Assembly: GCA_030562195.1 (NCBI GenBank)
Contig: JAUJPP010000003.1
Location: forward strand, 36,710,602 to 36,774,601
Origin: Nipponacmea schrenckii
Lineage: Eukaryota > Mollusca > Gastropoda > Lottiidae
Length of the DNA stretch: 64,000 nt
Direction of reading: 5' to 3'
The position numbers were made by a program, and so were the translations under genes. The stretch's first letter is position 1. Each line of letters begins with the position of its first letter. The notes beneath the pieces are model-generated. The model was not told the origin of the DNA and made no database searches. It worked only from the letters and a program-made list of their open reading frames with translations. Shown in pieces: positions 34,601 through 48,091 of this stretch.

Positions 34601-37600
34601 ATGTTATGTAAGCTGTGTTTGTACACCTTAAGATATGAACTATGTATATTTTACTAGCAATGATATCGAGGAGGAAACAGAAAATGACAGGTTTGTTTAG
34701 TGGCAGTCCTAACAGCACATAATCCCTTATCAACACTTATAGCTTTCACTATTTCTTTGACCAAATAATTTCAAATGAAAATAACAATTCAAACTGATGC
34801 AGCTAAATTTATTTGAAGAAAAAGTCATTGACATAACAGATAACTTTGAAACACAATTTATTTGAAATAAATTGAAATGATTCCCATTCCCTTTCCATAA
34901 GTTGAAATTCTGAAGATTAATCTTTTTTGGCAAAACATTATGGAACATAATTAAGGAAACTTGTTAATTAGCAAAGTTAAGAAAATGATGTCATAGCATA
35001 TGACAAAATATTAACCAGTTATTCCATAAGGTTATGTCAATATGGTACAGTACAAGATATGCTGGAGGGAAGTCATGAATTACAACTTTGGAAATCTTAA
35101 CCTTGTCAGTATTCACTATTTTATTTAGATGACTGGGATTAACCTTGCATCCATGTTTTCATGCTTTGAAAATATCTCCAAATTTTTCACACAAATTCCT
35201 GATTTTTTTTTCATGACCTGTACACATGTATGATTGTACTTCCAGTATGATCTTAGTTTTTGAATAATTGTTTTGTCAAGATATACATGAAAATAAATGG
35301 GTGTTGCCCTGGTTGATTAAAAAGTTAATTTAGCTGAATTAATTGCAGTATTTAATAGGTGAAGGTTGTCATTGTCCTCTATGTTTTGTGTTTCTATTTT
35401 GTTTGTCTGGTGTGTTTTAATTTTCCCTGGCTTATCTACTTTAAAAAATGGATAATATATATATATGCATATTCTATAGTCAGTGAATGAAGTAAAATTT
35501 TAGTGGTTAATACTGAAATAACTCAATGTTCTCTTGCTGTTAATCAAAATGTCATATGAATGTGAGATTCTTAACAATTAAGTGAGTCACTTTATGGAAA
35601 AAGTTAACCAATGCTGATTGTATGAAAACTTGGGTTACAATATATACAGACTTTTACAAATCTTAATTTGGTAATACACCATTATTGCTGCATTTTTTTT
35701 TAATTTTTGGGATACTGTAATAACAAAAAAACTGCTTTGAATGAGAATTCTATAATATATTCACATTTGTATATTGTTGAATGCTCATTTTTTATCTCAT
35801 ATATTTGTAGATCTAGTCGAAGTCGTAAAAACTATGAAAATGATAATACAACTCCTGGTGAAGCTGTCAGTAAATTTGCTAATGCTAAAGCTATATCGTC
35901 TGATATGATGTTTGGTACTAGAGATACCGATGTAAGTATGACTTTGATGCTAAACATTCAAAAACTTGATTATTGAACTGTTACGTAGATAATATTGTGG
36001 GCTACAAAACATTTTTTGTATGTTTAAAAGCACATATATTTTGTTTTTTGTGTGTTTTCAGTTTGAAACTAGACAAACATTATCTAGATTAGAAGGTAAA
36101 TCTAGTATATCTAGTGATGATTTTTTTAATGGTGGTAACAGTAGATCACGACAATCTCGCAGTAACTATGACAACACCCCAGATTTACAAGATATAAAAG
36201 ATGGTGTGCGAGATGGTGTCACAAAAGTAGCTGGCAAATTATCTAGTTTAGCTAATGGTGTAATGTCTTCGCTACAGGTTTGTTTCTCTTTCTTCTCGAT
36301 ATTTTTGCGGGAGAAGCTGTTCACATTTGTATCTTCACTTCTAGTTTCATATCAGTTTTCAAATCATCATTAGTAGAAATGAGATTTTTAAGAGAGTGTT
36401 TCCTATTTGTAAACACTATTCCTATTTGTAATATGACTTGAAATTTTGAAAAATATACTATGGACAAAAAAATGTGTATGACTACAAATTTATCCAATTC
36501 TAGTTATAAAGAGATGAATTTTAGTGCCGGAAACATTCTCTTGAGTCTTGTTGGGGAGCTTTTATCACAAACCTATTCACTATGCTGTTTTAAACAAGAA
36601 CATTCATCTCCATTTCTCTGTTGTTTTGTGTATCTGGGTTTACACATCCCACCCACTGTATGCATGGATATCCTTTATAATTGTCACTTTGAAATTTTTT
36701 CTAAAATTTTTCTTATTCTACGGATCATTAAAAGCAGTGTTTGATTAGAAATAGTGGTATTATTAAGTCATGGTTGACAAACTTTGCTTGCATTATTATA
36801 TATGAGGACAAACAATTTGACGACTTTTGATAATGTTATGCCAGTTAGATACATTAACCTGTTTGACAAATTCTGATATTATAATGGTAATGAAATGCTT
36901 TAATTTGTTTGACAAGCTTTGATAAAATTCTGATAGTTAAAAGCTTTTACATGTTTGAAAAATTTTATAAGATTTTGATAGCAAAATAACTTTAAATGTT
37001 TGACAAACTTTAATAAAATTTTGATAGTAAAAATGTTTTACATGTTTGAGAATGTTTCAAAACCTTTTTGATAAAAAGCTTCTACAATATTGACAAACTT
37101 CGATAACATTATGATAGTAATAAGGTTTACATGTTTGAGAAACTTTGATAACATAATCATGGTAAAAAGCTTTCCATGTTTGACAAACTTTGATAACATA
37201 ATGATAGTAAAAAGCTTTACCTGTTTGACAAACTTTGATAACATAATGATGGTAAAAAGCTTTACATGTTTGACAAACTTTGATAACATAATGATAGTAA
37301 ATAGCTTTACATGTTTGACATATTTTGATAACATAATGATAGTAAAATCAGGTTTGACACACAACAGCGAATGTATTATACATAAATATGAAAAAACAAT
37401 TATTGAATATGATTGACAAACTTTGGTTTATTATTAAAGGGCTCTACTGTACTGTCACAACACAACTTTCTCTATCTGTGCATGTTATATTGTATTCATT
37501 ACATTGTCTTACAGGATATGTGAAGTTTAGCTGGTTTTATTTAGTAACTAAAGGTATACAGACTGCCATGTTTTGCTGAAATAAGGCATGTTTGAATTAA

Positions 37601-39846
37601 TTTGTCTTTGAGTCTCTTAAGACACATTGGTATATTCCCAATCATTTGAAAACTACATGGCTTGATTTAGCTGTCTTATAATCAAACATATACATATGGG
37701 AATAAATGAAAATAAGGTAATCCATCTTTGAGTTATACTGAATATTGTCAATCATATCACAATATCAGTACTACAATATTATGCATATCACAAAATTAAG
37801 TTAAGAACTAACTTATTGTAGACACAAAAGAACTTCTTGTGATGTCTCCTGTATTTAGATAATATCTTTATTCAGGTAGAAATTTCTAAGACTCCAGATT
37901 TAAATTTCAATTCAAACATGACCTAGAAACATTTTTGTAGTGTTTTCTTTCCTTGAGTTCAATATAGATCTCGTGTTCTTTTACTGCCAGCTATATTAGG
38001 ATATTTGTGATTTTATTTTTTATTTGACTATTTTTGTTTAAAACCATTAATAATATAGTTTTGTTGTTGTTGTTAATATACATCATTATTCTTTCATTTC
38101 ATTCTCCAGAATAATCAGTCATTTACATTATTTATTTGCTATTTTTTCACTCTCAATTAATTGAAAATATTGTGCCATGTTCATATGAATAAGAATATTT
38201 TAGTTGTTGATTAGGTAATACCTGTATCTTCTGGATTTGATTCAATTTCATATTTTGATGTTAAAAAAGTATATCCTTACTATTAAAGTTATAAAAGTCA
38301 AATTTGCCTGATAATGCCACAATATTTTCATTCACTCCTAATAACATTGAGATTGTAAAGAAGTTTTGAAAAATTAATAATTTTGTATTTTGAGGGAGAG
38401 TTTATATTAATTCTAGACATTAGATTGACTAGTCTAATGCTTCCAAATTGAATTTGGTTTTATGTAATTTGAATAGTATAAAAAAAAACCTCTATACAAT
38501 CTATAAACATATGCTTAGTTGACTTATATTTTATATTAGTATGCTAGTTAATATACATATACTAATCCCATGTACCTTTTATATATTTTTTATTTTTACA
38601 TAGAGAAAATAGACCTACCAATTATTAATTAATACCACAGTGGTGAAGGTAAACCACAATCTTACACATTATAATACCTTGTGTTGTGGTGCTTTGGTGG
38701 TAAATCTTGTGGTTAAAGCAGATGAAAGCTTAAAACTATGCAGGGCTTTTGTTCATATATTGAGATTTTCAAAAAATTGTGAAAATCATGCTCAGTGTCT
38801 GTTTTTTATGTAATTAATAAAATTTGCAGCAGGTTTTCTTTTGAATGCATTTTTGCTTTCAAATTATCAAGTCTTTTCATACATATTGTTTGTTTGATGT
38901 CCAATAGCCTCACTGAGTTAAAACTAGTATATATAAATACAGTTGATGCAGGAAGAACATATAACTTGTGTGCATTATGAAGACCCTGTATTTCTATACA
39001 TGTCATACATAGAATACACCATTCTATCAATGGCATCAAAACAATTACATAAAAGTCTAAAAGAAAAGTTAAAAACTGCTGCTATTTGTTAACATGGGGA
39101 ATGATTTTGGAGAATAATGAATAAATAATAAACACCATTTTTTAAAGTGGTTCAATGGAAGAAGGGATTATTTAATACATCCACTTAATTGCAAAATGCA
39201 TGGTATTTTTTGCAATTATTATTTACATGAATTTCTCTTTCAAATTTATCTTATACTGTAAGCTTATTTAGGCTAGACATACATATTCAGGAAATACAGG
39301 ATAAAATAACTGAATAAGCAAGTTGGCTCTGTACTTTTTGTTCAGGCTTTAGCATGAAAATATTTTGCTTTTTTGTGTAATTTATTGTGATATAAATGTA
39401 TAATAGGAGAATTATATTGATATCGTTTGCTCAAACGAATTTGTTTTTCATTTTCGAGGGAAAATTTATTCAAATATTAGTTATGCATTGTTTACTTTTC
39501 ACTAATGAATGTCATAGAAAAGAAATAGTAACAAGGAATTTAGTTTATATTTATATTGGCTCTACTAAACTCCATTTCAGCTATCTGTATGATTTATCCA
39601 AGTCTGGGCCCTGTTCCACAAAAATAAATATCTTGGTTCCCTTCATTGGAAGTTTGTTTTTGTGAATTTTTAGGGAAATGTTGACCAGCTGAATTTAATG
39701 AATATAAATATTGTGTATAATGTGAGCTATATTTAATTCAATTGAAAGTTTTAACTGGAAGCTTTGTATAATTTATATATAATAGAAGTATGTAATATAC
39801 ATGTAATTATTATTATTTTCATTTTCAGGATAAATATGGAAGTTAA
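28619..39846 (+). CDS. ARFGAP2: ADP-ribosylation factor GTPase-activating protein 2/3
   Basis: Arf1 GAP of COPI-coated vesicles at the Golgi. Exons: 28619-28690, 29228-29419, 29591-29722, 30073-30108, 31929-32118, 32420-32553, 32744-32886, 33256-33384, 33589-33741, 34137-34295, 34658-34690, 35811-35931, 36062-36277 and 39829-39846. All phases agree, giving up to 575 aa. The ArfGAP domain (about residues 5-130) has the zinc finger C26-x2-C29-x16-C46-x2-C49, the arginine finger R54 in [11 protein letters not shown], and [20 protein letters not shown] and QKYNSRAA. Then comes a basic [18 protein letters not shown] stretch, [17 protein letters not shown], and the Glo3-type ISSDMMFG (486-493) and ISSDDFF motifs. 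[17 protein letters not shown] and DKYGS end it. Exons 4 and 11 are in-frame microexons. It is slightly nearer ARFGAP2 (FFRQHGC, FNEHTQ), but invertebrates may have one gene for both. A ~45-bp array lies in the last intron. Confidence 0.95.
30073..30108 (+). other. ARFGAP2: ARFGAP2 36-nt in-frame exon 4 (candidate cassette exon)
   Basis: Encodes [12 protein letters not shown] between CTAG and GTTAGG, with phase 0 on both sides. Skipping it joins NYGTK directly to [11 protein letters not shown], which is the arrangement in vertebrate proteins (GTDLWID...). It is therefore either a lineage-specific insertion or alternatively spliced. Confidence 0.6.
34658..34690 (+). other. ARFGAP2: ARFGAP2 33-nt candidate microexon 11
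   Basis: Flanked by TTTTACTAG and GTTTGT, with 1 + 30 + 2 nt that fit the phase-2 junctions of both neighbours. It adds the acidic [10 protein letters not shown] (in the AAC-AAT-GAT... reading). Exon 10 can also join exon 12 in frame without it. Confidence 0.55.
36861..37352 (+). repeat. ~45-bp tandem array in the last ARFGAP2 intron
   Basis: About 11 units of the type GTTTGACAAACTTTGATAAC followed by ATAATGATAGTAAAAAGCTT and TACAT. The left units are diverged and gain or lose 1-2 bp, while the five units from about 37132 are regular at 45 bp. Because 45 is a multiple of three, both strands stay open for 108 codons each over this stretch, giving a 15-residue repeat ([15 protein letters not shown] on the plus strand). 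The coding potential is considered spurious. Confidence 0.9.
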
Positions 39847-41240
39847 CAAGTATCTACTGGTATAGAGGAAACACATTATCCAATTATTCTTCCAAGTAGA
39901 ATAGAATCAGATGAAACTTATTGATCTATGGTCCAATTTACAGTGTTCCTGTTTCCTATTAAAACAGATTTGTCTCAAGTTGAATTTTTCAAATTATAAA
40001 TTACATGCATTCATTTATTCAGTTACAAATATATTAAAAAATGTAGTCCAATCATTACCACCATTGATGGATATCTATCATCAAATACTTTTCAAAAAAC
40101 TGTAGTTACCTATATAGAAGATGATTTGCCAAACCAATTTTACCATGTAAATCAGTACTTGTTGATGAAAATCAGAAATTGTTTGTCAGTACTTGTTAAC
40201 TTTAAAATTTATTTTAAGGAATTATATAAATTGTTAGGACATGGTGAACTGTTTATTCAGTTTTCCTATGAATGAAATTATATTTTGTTGAACAGCTTTT
40301 TTACCAACCTTATGCAAGCCTTTAGTGGAAAAACTAACAAGAAGAAAACAAGTTCTTTGGCTTTTTTTTATACTTCATATAATAAAGTTGTAATTTTCTT
40401 GTAAAACTTCTTAACAAATCAACAAGCATTAATACATATAAATGCTTTATATACTGTAGAATAATAAAAGATGGCATGTTCAACAAAATATTATTTGACA
40501 TGTAAATTATTTATAATTGTAAATGTATATGATAGTGTAAATACAAACAACCTTCATTTTATTATTTACATATATTATTTATGTTGGGTTACATGTTGGG
40601 ATAATATTTTCATCAGGAAAAGCATTTCTTTCTTAAAATGCCGTTATATTGTGATCTACATGTTAGATTGTTTGTGGTAATAATGTTAAGCAAAATCATT
40701 TGTTAGGGCACGAAATGTGACAGAATGTGGTAAGTTAGCATCATTTCTGCTTTTCTTTAAAACAATTTAAAATCTATATGAATTTTTTTTTAGGATATAT
40801 GTAGGTTTAGTTGAAAACCTTTATTGGAAGAAAAATGAATATCAAATTCATGTAAAATTATAAATGTGATTCATTTATTTTAAAGGAAAAATGGGGACTA
40901 TATTCATTTTGTATATATATATTTCTTATATGTATATTAACACCTATTGTAACCTTACATGTCTTTTGTGAAATATTGGGTATATGGCATCTTTTGCAGC
41001 CTTTTGTGGCCTAGCTTCTCTCATAATCAAAATACTTGGTGTGACAAGGATTAATTCCAATTTACCAAAAATATACATCACACATTGGATTAAATTCCTC
41101 CCACCTCATGTACTATGGAAAGTTATCTGCTAAGCCTTACTTGAAGGATATTTTCCATGAACACTTGAAGGGATTTATGTATATTTCTGATTGTAATTTG
41201 GATATATTTCAGAAATAAATTCATTTTATCATCTTAGAAT
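39847..41240 (+). other. ARFGAP2 3'UTR, with AATAAA at 40381 and 41214
   Basis: AT-rich sequence after the stop. AATAAA hexamers at 40381-40386 and 41214-41219 are candidate poly(A) signals; the second is followed by TTGTGTTC, a GU-rich type downstream element. Short ORFs here show no recognisable homology. Confidence 0.4.
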
Positions 41241-43228
41241 ATTTGTGTTCTTTTAAGAGTGGGGGGATATTCTAAAGATATTAAAAATGTTATACTGACT
41301 AATTTTACAATGTGTTGTTGGTCTATAATCCTGAATATTATCATTGCAAAATCAACAATGTGCTTGGTACAGGACAAGAATAACTTATTCATAAAATAAC
41401 ACAATGTCTTGACTTAGTTTAATGAGTCATTTTGATGTAAAATATATCCTGGATTATTAACAATTTTATAATGATTACATTTTAACAATAGATTGATTAC
41501 AACATATATATTTTAACAGAACAAACAATATCAATAATATTGCTTTGATAAATAATTTGAAATTATTATGCATTTGACTGAAAAGTTTATTATGCTTGAC
41601 ACATTATATGCTTTAATAATAATATTTGATAATTTAGTTAAAACTAAAGTACTATTCCTTAATTTCTTAAATTATTTGGGTGGTTTCAGATCGCAAGGAA
41701 AAATTGCTTTTTTAAGGTTCATCAAATTGTAATTTTTATAACAAGGTTTAATCATTATGTAGCTTACATCATATTAAATCCTTCATCTATTAGGCTACAG
41801 TTAAGTTGAGGCAAAAATTAAATAAGGTTATTTCAAACAATGTCCAGAGGGAAAATGAAAACTGCACAGGATAGAACAAAGCTTTTATCTTTCTTTCACC
41901 CAAAAAAATCCTTGTCCTGAATTCAATGTTACATTACTTGTTGAAAAGAACAAACTGAGCTCTTCCATGATTACATATTTTCTTTCATAAGCAAAACAAA
42001 ATGTAATATAGAACAAAAACAAATAAATAAATAACAAATAAAAATATGGATTGCCCAAAATAAACATTGGAATAATATTTCAAAGATCTGTGACCTTTTA
42101 TAGATAGAACGGCATGCAGAAACACTGAAATTCTGAAACTCTTATAACATAATTTTATGGAACCATTGTTTATTCCAGTTTCTGTTTTTATATACAAAAT
42201 AATTATTGAATGATTTTTTAAAATCACTGGCTTGTAAATAAATACATTTTTATAGTACATTATCAGAGATACTAATATATGGAGCTTGTGACACTAAGGC
42301 ATTAAAATTCATATCAATAGAAGATTTATACCTCTCCTTGATTGAGTACTGAAAAATATTCAACAAAAAAAAGAAACGTTAATTACTTAATATTTTTATA
42401 TTAAACCTATTTTAGTCGATTGTGACACTTTAGGCATTATAAAGGCAAATTAAGGGGAAGTAACTTGTACATTACCCCACCCCATTTCTTTGACAATTTC
42501 CTACATTTATGATACAGACTACAAATAAGATTATATATAGAAGCATAAATCTATATAAGATACATTGTTTTTGGAATGATAAAAGCAAAACAAAACAAAC
42601 GGCCATGAAAGTTTCTTACGGAATGAGATTTTGAAGTTCAAGAGACCATATACATGTAATGGTCTTAAGCCAGGAGATCAGAGATGAGCCCATCAATATC
42701 ATGCCAGCAAAATGATCAAAATACTGACCAAACAACATAAATGTATAAACATAACACAGATATTTACACAAGTTCAGATGTTCTCAAAATAACTCAAAAA
42801 TGTAAGATGTTAACGCTTCATAGAATAAACAGTTTCAATAACAGGAACATATTTACATCCAGTATACACTTCCATATCATTTTCATATCCTTCAATAATT
42901 CCATAATAATTCTCATACCAATGTCCCTAAATCTTTATTTCATTCACAATCTCCTTTTTTAAACCAGTTGTCATAAAGTTTTATGTCTTGATCATTTGGC
43001 ATTCATGAAGTTGATACTTTGTTCGGCTAATGTATTCCTTACTCTTCTTGTTCCATAATTTTGGCAGCACCATATTCTTAAACACAAATCTGAAGTCTTT
43101 AAGACTCAAGAATATCTCAGTAGAAACAGATCTTGTATTTCCCACAGGAGAGAATATCTCCCATTCCAGTTGGCATAAAAATAAATATTTTGATTTCACT
43201 ATAAATATACCACACCAAGATGACATTA
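41241..43228. other. Convergent 3' region of ARFGAP2 and SYT7
   Basis: Holds the SYT7 3'UTR on the minus strand. AATAAA on that strand appears at 42939-42934 and 42174-42169. No additional gene, repeat array or RNA gene was recognised. Confidence 0.45.
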
Positions 43229-46200
43229 TCAATCCTTTAATAAATGCCACTGAGCAACTTGTTGTCGTGGTTTTTGAACCATATCATTCCAATGTCTGGT
43301 TTCCATGGGACCACTTCTACCACCTAAAATAATTTTCCCAATGAGTTCATTCCGTCCTACTTTGTCAAAATCCATGACAGTCACTTCAAGAGAAGCCTCG
43401 CGGAGTTTCTCCCAGGGTATGTCAAAAATGAAGGACTCATTAAAAACAGGGTTAAGGGTTCTCTTCTTTATGGTGGTCTTCTTCTTTTCAACTCTTGTGT
43501 TGCCAAATGATAGCCAGATTTTTACATATGGATCTGTAACAAGATCATATCAATTAATCATTCAAGTTAAAATAAGAATGAATAAAGATGCAATTTGTGC
43601 AAAATGAGATTAAATTTTCAAGAAAAAACTATACACAAAAGTTACTATAATGAAGTGATGAGAATGTGTAGTGAAAAGAAATTTATCATGTAAAATTAAT
43701 GATTAAGAAATAGCTCTACTTTGTACAAATTGAATTACAAAGTTTTATTACAATTACCAACAATTATTGGGGGGGGGGGGGAAGAACCATCAATGAAACT
43801 TGTGAGCTCTTTGCTTGAAGTAAATTAAATTCAAAACCAGATGATTAAAATAAAAACAATGAAACTGAAAAGTTTCCAAGCTTCTTGCTCAGAATAACAC
43901 AAAAAGTAAAATTGCCATGCCCACAAGACATACCAGATGAATTAGACTTTCCGCTACAAAGTCCTGTAAATAATCACACATATTTCATGCATCAAACTAG
44001 TTCAATCATAAGTATAAGTGCTAGTACAATGGCAGACATGATTCAAAGAAGAAAGATAAAATTTCAGGCATGACAATAAATAAATGTCATAAATGATGTA
44101 AAAGCAAAAATTGCAATATGAATGAAAAAAGGTTTTCAGTCACAGCACTTGTTGGCTTTTCAAAATTAGTCAAAGTTTGAGAAATTATATATTATTTTTT
44201 GATTTGTGCACCTATTTAGGACAATGAACATATAGGCACATTATTAAATCGCATAAAATTTACCAAGACAATAGTTTTGGCCTCCTTTTACAACTTTCAA
44301 CTTTAATTGACCCTTTGAGGTGCAGACAGGGATAGATTCATTGTCTCATTTATAACTAGGGCCTGACTGAGATTCTGACAAGAAACCACAAAAGGTATGT
44401 ATTTTAGTGACAGTATGAATCTGAACCTTCATGAACGCATGCGCCTAACTTATTCGGAAATCTAAAATCTGTTTTAGCACAAACCTGAAGTTCCAGTTAT
44501 ATCTTTGGCTTTCAATTCCTTGGCTTTCATAACAATAACAGATAATCTTCCTATATTAGGTTGATAACATAATGACAATAACAACTCTCCTAATTTACCC
44601 TGTAAATATAACAACAGTAAATATAATGTCAGCAACAAGATCCTTCTGTTTCTTGGATTTAGATACATAGGGCCCTACAGATTCCAGAAATGGTTGAACT
44701 CAAACCCAGGCCAGTATCTTTTTATTCTTATTATTTAACTATAATGAAAAGATTTGTTCATTCACTTTATCTTTTTATTTTAACAGATATGACATAATTG
44801 CAATTTCCGAAGAAATTTTATATTTATCGGTTATCACATTAAAAAGCCGTTACTTTACTATTAAACATTAATTTGCAAGATTAACAAATCCAAATTTATT
44901 GTGATCTGTAATGATGTCTAAAGTAGTCTCCCTTTAATCAATATTGTAAATAAATCTTACCCTAGAATCTTTACAAGGTTGTAGATATTTCCAGAATGTA
45001 GGAGATTGTGAGAGATCTATTTCATTAAGTGGTACATATGTCTCTCCAATAGGGTCATCTCTACTGAACCTGTCATAATCTATAACTTGAAGATATAATG
45101 TTTTCTCTAATAATTTGTTATGGGGCCAACCTGAAAAATAAGTACATCTTATTAAAATTCATTTAGCCATGCAATTACATTTCTAGAAAATTTGTATGAC
45201 ATCTATTTTTACTGGGTCTTTAACATGCACAACCTGTAGCACAGGGTCTTGGTTTATTGTCCCATCCAAATGACTAGACAGTTTTTCCTGCAATTCAAAA
45301 CTGAAATAAAATTAACCTAAATATTACAGTCACAAGTCTGGAATTTATATCCAGAAATTAATTTCAGTTCGATTCTGAGGTACTCATGATTTATATTTTG
45401 AACACTGCTCAAAAATTCTACAGATTATTATTATACACAATCAACCAATTAATATGACTTCAGAGAATAAAAACTTTCTGGTCACAAGATCTGATTTAAG
45501 GTAGAATGAAAGCTTCATTCCCACCAGTATCATTGATTTATACATTTAAAATGTATGAAAAGTGTTCAAATATTGCCAAGGCATTGTTTTAAGTTTTTAT
45601 TATGCAGCTATTCCAATTATTACCTGGTCTACTTATTACACAAGCTAAGAAGTGTTGAAGATGATTTTACCATAAGAACAGTCTTAATCAAACACTTTTC
45701 TCTATAACAAACTGACATAAAATCAATTCGGTTCTTTTGTTAAAATGATGAACATAAAATATTATAAGTTTACATGTTATTTTTCTGGACCAACCTAATG
45801 AAATAACATCAAGTTGTGAGCAATGAGGGAAATGTTTTGTCAGGGAATGGATGTTAGTAAAAAATCAAATTTTAATTACCTTCAAATAAAAAGCACTCAT
45901 TCCAATGTGGATTTAGATTTCTCTTCTTGACTTTTGTTAATAATTTATGTTTTTTGTCCGGTAAGAGAACTATTTTAACATAAGGATCACTTGTACCGGT
46001 AACATCTTTAGCTGGGAGACCAGTAGCACGAAGAATTCTTAAAGATAATGTTAATGATTGAAAATCATACGATAGTCCAAATTGAATTTTTCCCAATTTA
46101 AAATCCACCCCATCCACTATTGGACCAGTTGTTGGTTCTGGAGGGGGCTCATCCATTAATAATGTTGCAATACTTTTTACATTTTTCCACACACTAGATG

Positions 46201-48091
46201 ACTCCTCCTCTTCTGAAGCTGAGCGACTTTGACTGCTTAAACTCAGACCCTGGAAAGAAAAAATTTCAAATAAATTATAACTCCAGTTTAGAGAGATTAA
46301 GTGGGTTCACTTCATATAATCTAAACCTACCAGGTCTAAGGAAGAAAACATTGATATCAGTGTGTTATATTTATACTTCACCATCTATATGACGTGGTAT
46401 CTTGTTTTATGCATCCATGAATTATTTTCATCATTGTATTATTGATTATCAAGAAGTTATTATTAAAAAAATTCATATCACTTTGTGCCCAGGTGTTCAA
46501 TTATTGATATTAATCTTATATTCAATAAGTATTGCTATAAAGGTTTGACCCCATCCCTTAAAAAATAAAACATGTTACAATAATTATGATATACTTGTTT
46601 CATTTTTTTTGAATGAAGAAAAAACCTAAAGCAAACATTTTCAAATAGGATCATTTAAATAACTTCAGAGAATGTGGCAGTGAGACTTATTTTAGCTGAC
46701 CAAAAACCTGACTAACTGCTAAATTCTGTTGTAGCAGCAAAGCAGTTTCTTAAGGCTTTTCTTTTGTACATGCCTAATGATAAAATTCTTAGTATGAACA
46801 ACAAACTGATTATCAATGAGAACCATGAATGTTATAATTCTTGTTAGTTTAAAACAAGTAGTCGAAATTTAAAAGAAAATCAACAAACCATTTTCTATCT
46901 CTCATTCCACAAATAGTTATGTTCTATGTATCATACATCACAGACAAATGTGTTTTTAGCAAGATAAAAGATTGGACAGAATTATAACAAACAAAAAAAG
47001 TGCACATAAATAGGTCTAAAAACCACATGTTGAGGACAATATGAACTTGTTTCCTGGTTTCATTTTTGGAAACTTATTCTTTAAATGTAAAAGGTTGACT
47101 GCAGGCATCCCCTCGTGTATACATGTTTAAAACCATTGGGTGTGAACCTGTCATAAAAAACAATTTTAGCAAAGTCCTGGGGTTGACTTTTAATGAAAAC
47201 AATTGTCTATTACAGTATCAGGGTGCATTTGTTTCTACTCTTTTAAAGATGAAATATAAAATTTAACTTCTATATATATATATCTAAACTGTAAAACATT
47301 CTTTTATGTGTACCTGCATCGTATGTAGTGAATTAACATAAAAAAAAATTGTACAATAAACACTTTTATCAATAATAAACCATCATTGGCTTCAGTTTAC
47401 ATTCATTCTCTTCAGTACCAGTATACAATTGCTAATTGAATCAATTTTTGTTTGTTTTGGGGTCAAGGTTATTATTACTAATTATTAATGTTTTTAATTA
47501 TACATCTCGTATTGACCAAAGTTTATTGAGGATTTGATAGAAGGTATTGCTTTCTCTCTAGGCCTACCTCATTGATTGAGTAACTACGATTAGAACTACC
47601 GCGGAATAAATTCAGTCTCTTTGATCTATTTAAGCAAAAATATTTCTATTACAAAGGACTTCCTGGAACAGGAGAAAAGTAAATAAGTTATTGGACAGTT
47701 GTCCATTAACCTAACTCTAGTTATAAGCTTTTCAATGTATCAAATGATTACTGACAGAACATTAGTTTTAAAAGCCACACAACTGTCTTACTCTTATAAA
47801 ATGGCTCAAACAACCTAATAGAAGAGATTTCAAGTAAGCAAGGCAATATGGCTGATTGAAAACATTACTTGAATTTGGTTGTCGTGGAGATCTAAATCAA
47901 TAATATTCATTTAATCTTGCTATAAACTACACTTTGAAGAGATTCAAATTAATTGAGAATTTCTTACCCGTGTCATGCCCATTGTGTTATAAGATTCTTT
48001 CTGAAGACCAAGTTGCTGGTTTAATGCAGTCTGATTGGTGGCGTTTGGTTGAACTTGTTCTGTTACCATTTTTCTTTCTGGACGTTCAAAT
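43229..48091 (-). CDS. SYT7: Synaptotagmin-7 (C2A and C2B domains; 5' exons not found)
   Basis: High-affinity Ca2+ sensor for slow or asynchronous exocytosis and lysosome fusion. Exons on the minus strand: 48091-47968, 46249-45880, 45130-44961, 44599-44485 and 43533-43229, phases consistent. The first two encode the variable linker ([39 protein letters not shown]), then C2[56 protein letters not shown], and [20 protein letters not shown]2[74 protein letters not shown] and the terminal [14 protein letters not shown] and RFSR(D/N)DPIGE identify SYT7 over other synaptotagmins. All C2A Ca2+-ligand Asp positions are present; in C2B the last one is Glu (RNE). The transmembrane exon was not seen, so the gene must extend right of 48091, perhaps beyond the window. 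Confidence 0.93.
43769..43781 (+). repeat. Poly-G tract in a SYT7 intron
   Basis: A run of 13 G on the plus strand in otherwise AT-rich intron. It is not accompanied by the hAT MITE ends that flank the other G-runs in the window. Confidence 0.8.
45211..45280 (+). repeat. Dispersed motif family D, copy 2 (SYT7 intron)
   Basis: GGGTCTTTAACATGCACAACCTGTAGCACAGGG type sequence followed by GGTTTATTGTCCCATCC and TGACTAGACA, matching 17065-17140 and 54822-54889. Confidence 0.65.

Noticed and set aside
37038..37416. Two antisense 108-codon ORFs as overlapping genes
   Set aside because: Both are products of a 45-bp tandem repeat with a length divisible by three, inside an ARFGAP2 intron; composition is repeat-driven.
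41885..42260. Hydrophobic minus-strand ORFs as a small membrane protein
   Set aside because: They are AT-rich frames within the SYT7 3'UTR region, rich in F/Y/I as expected of AT-biased noise, with no splice or family support.
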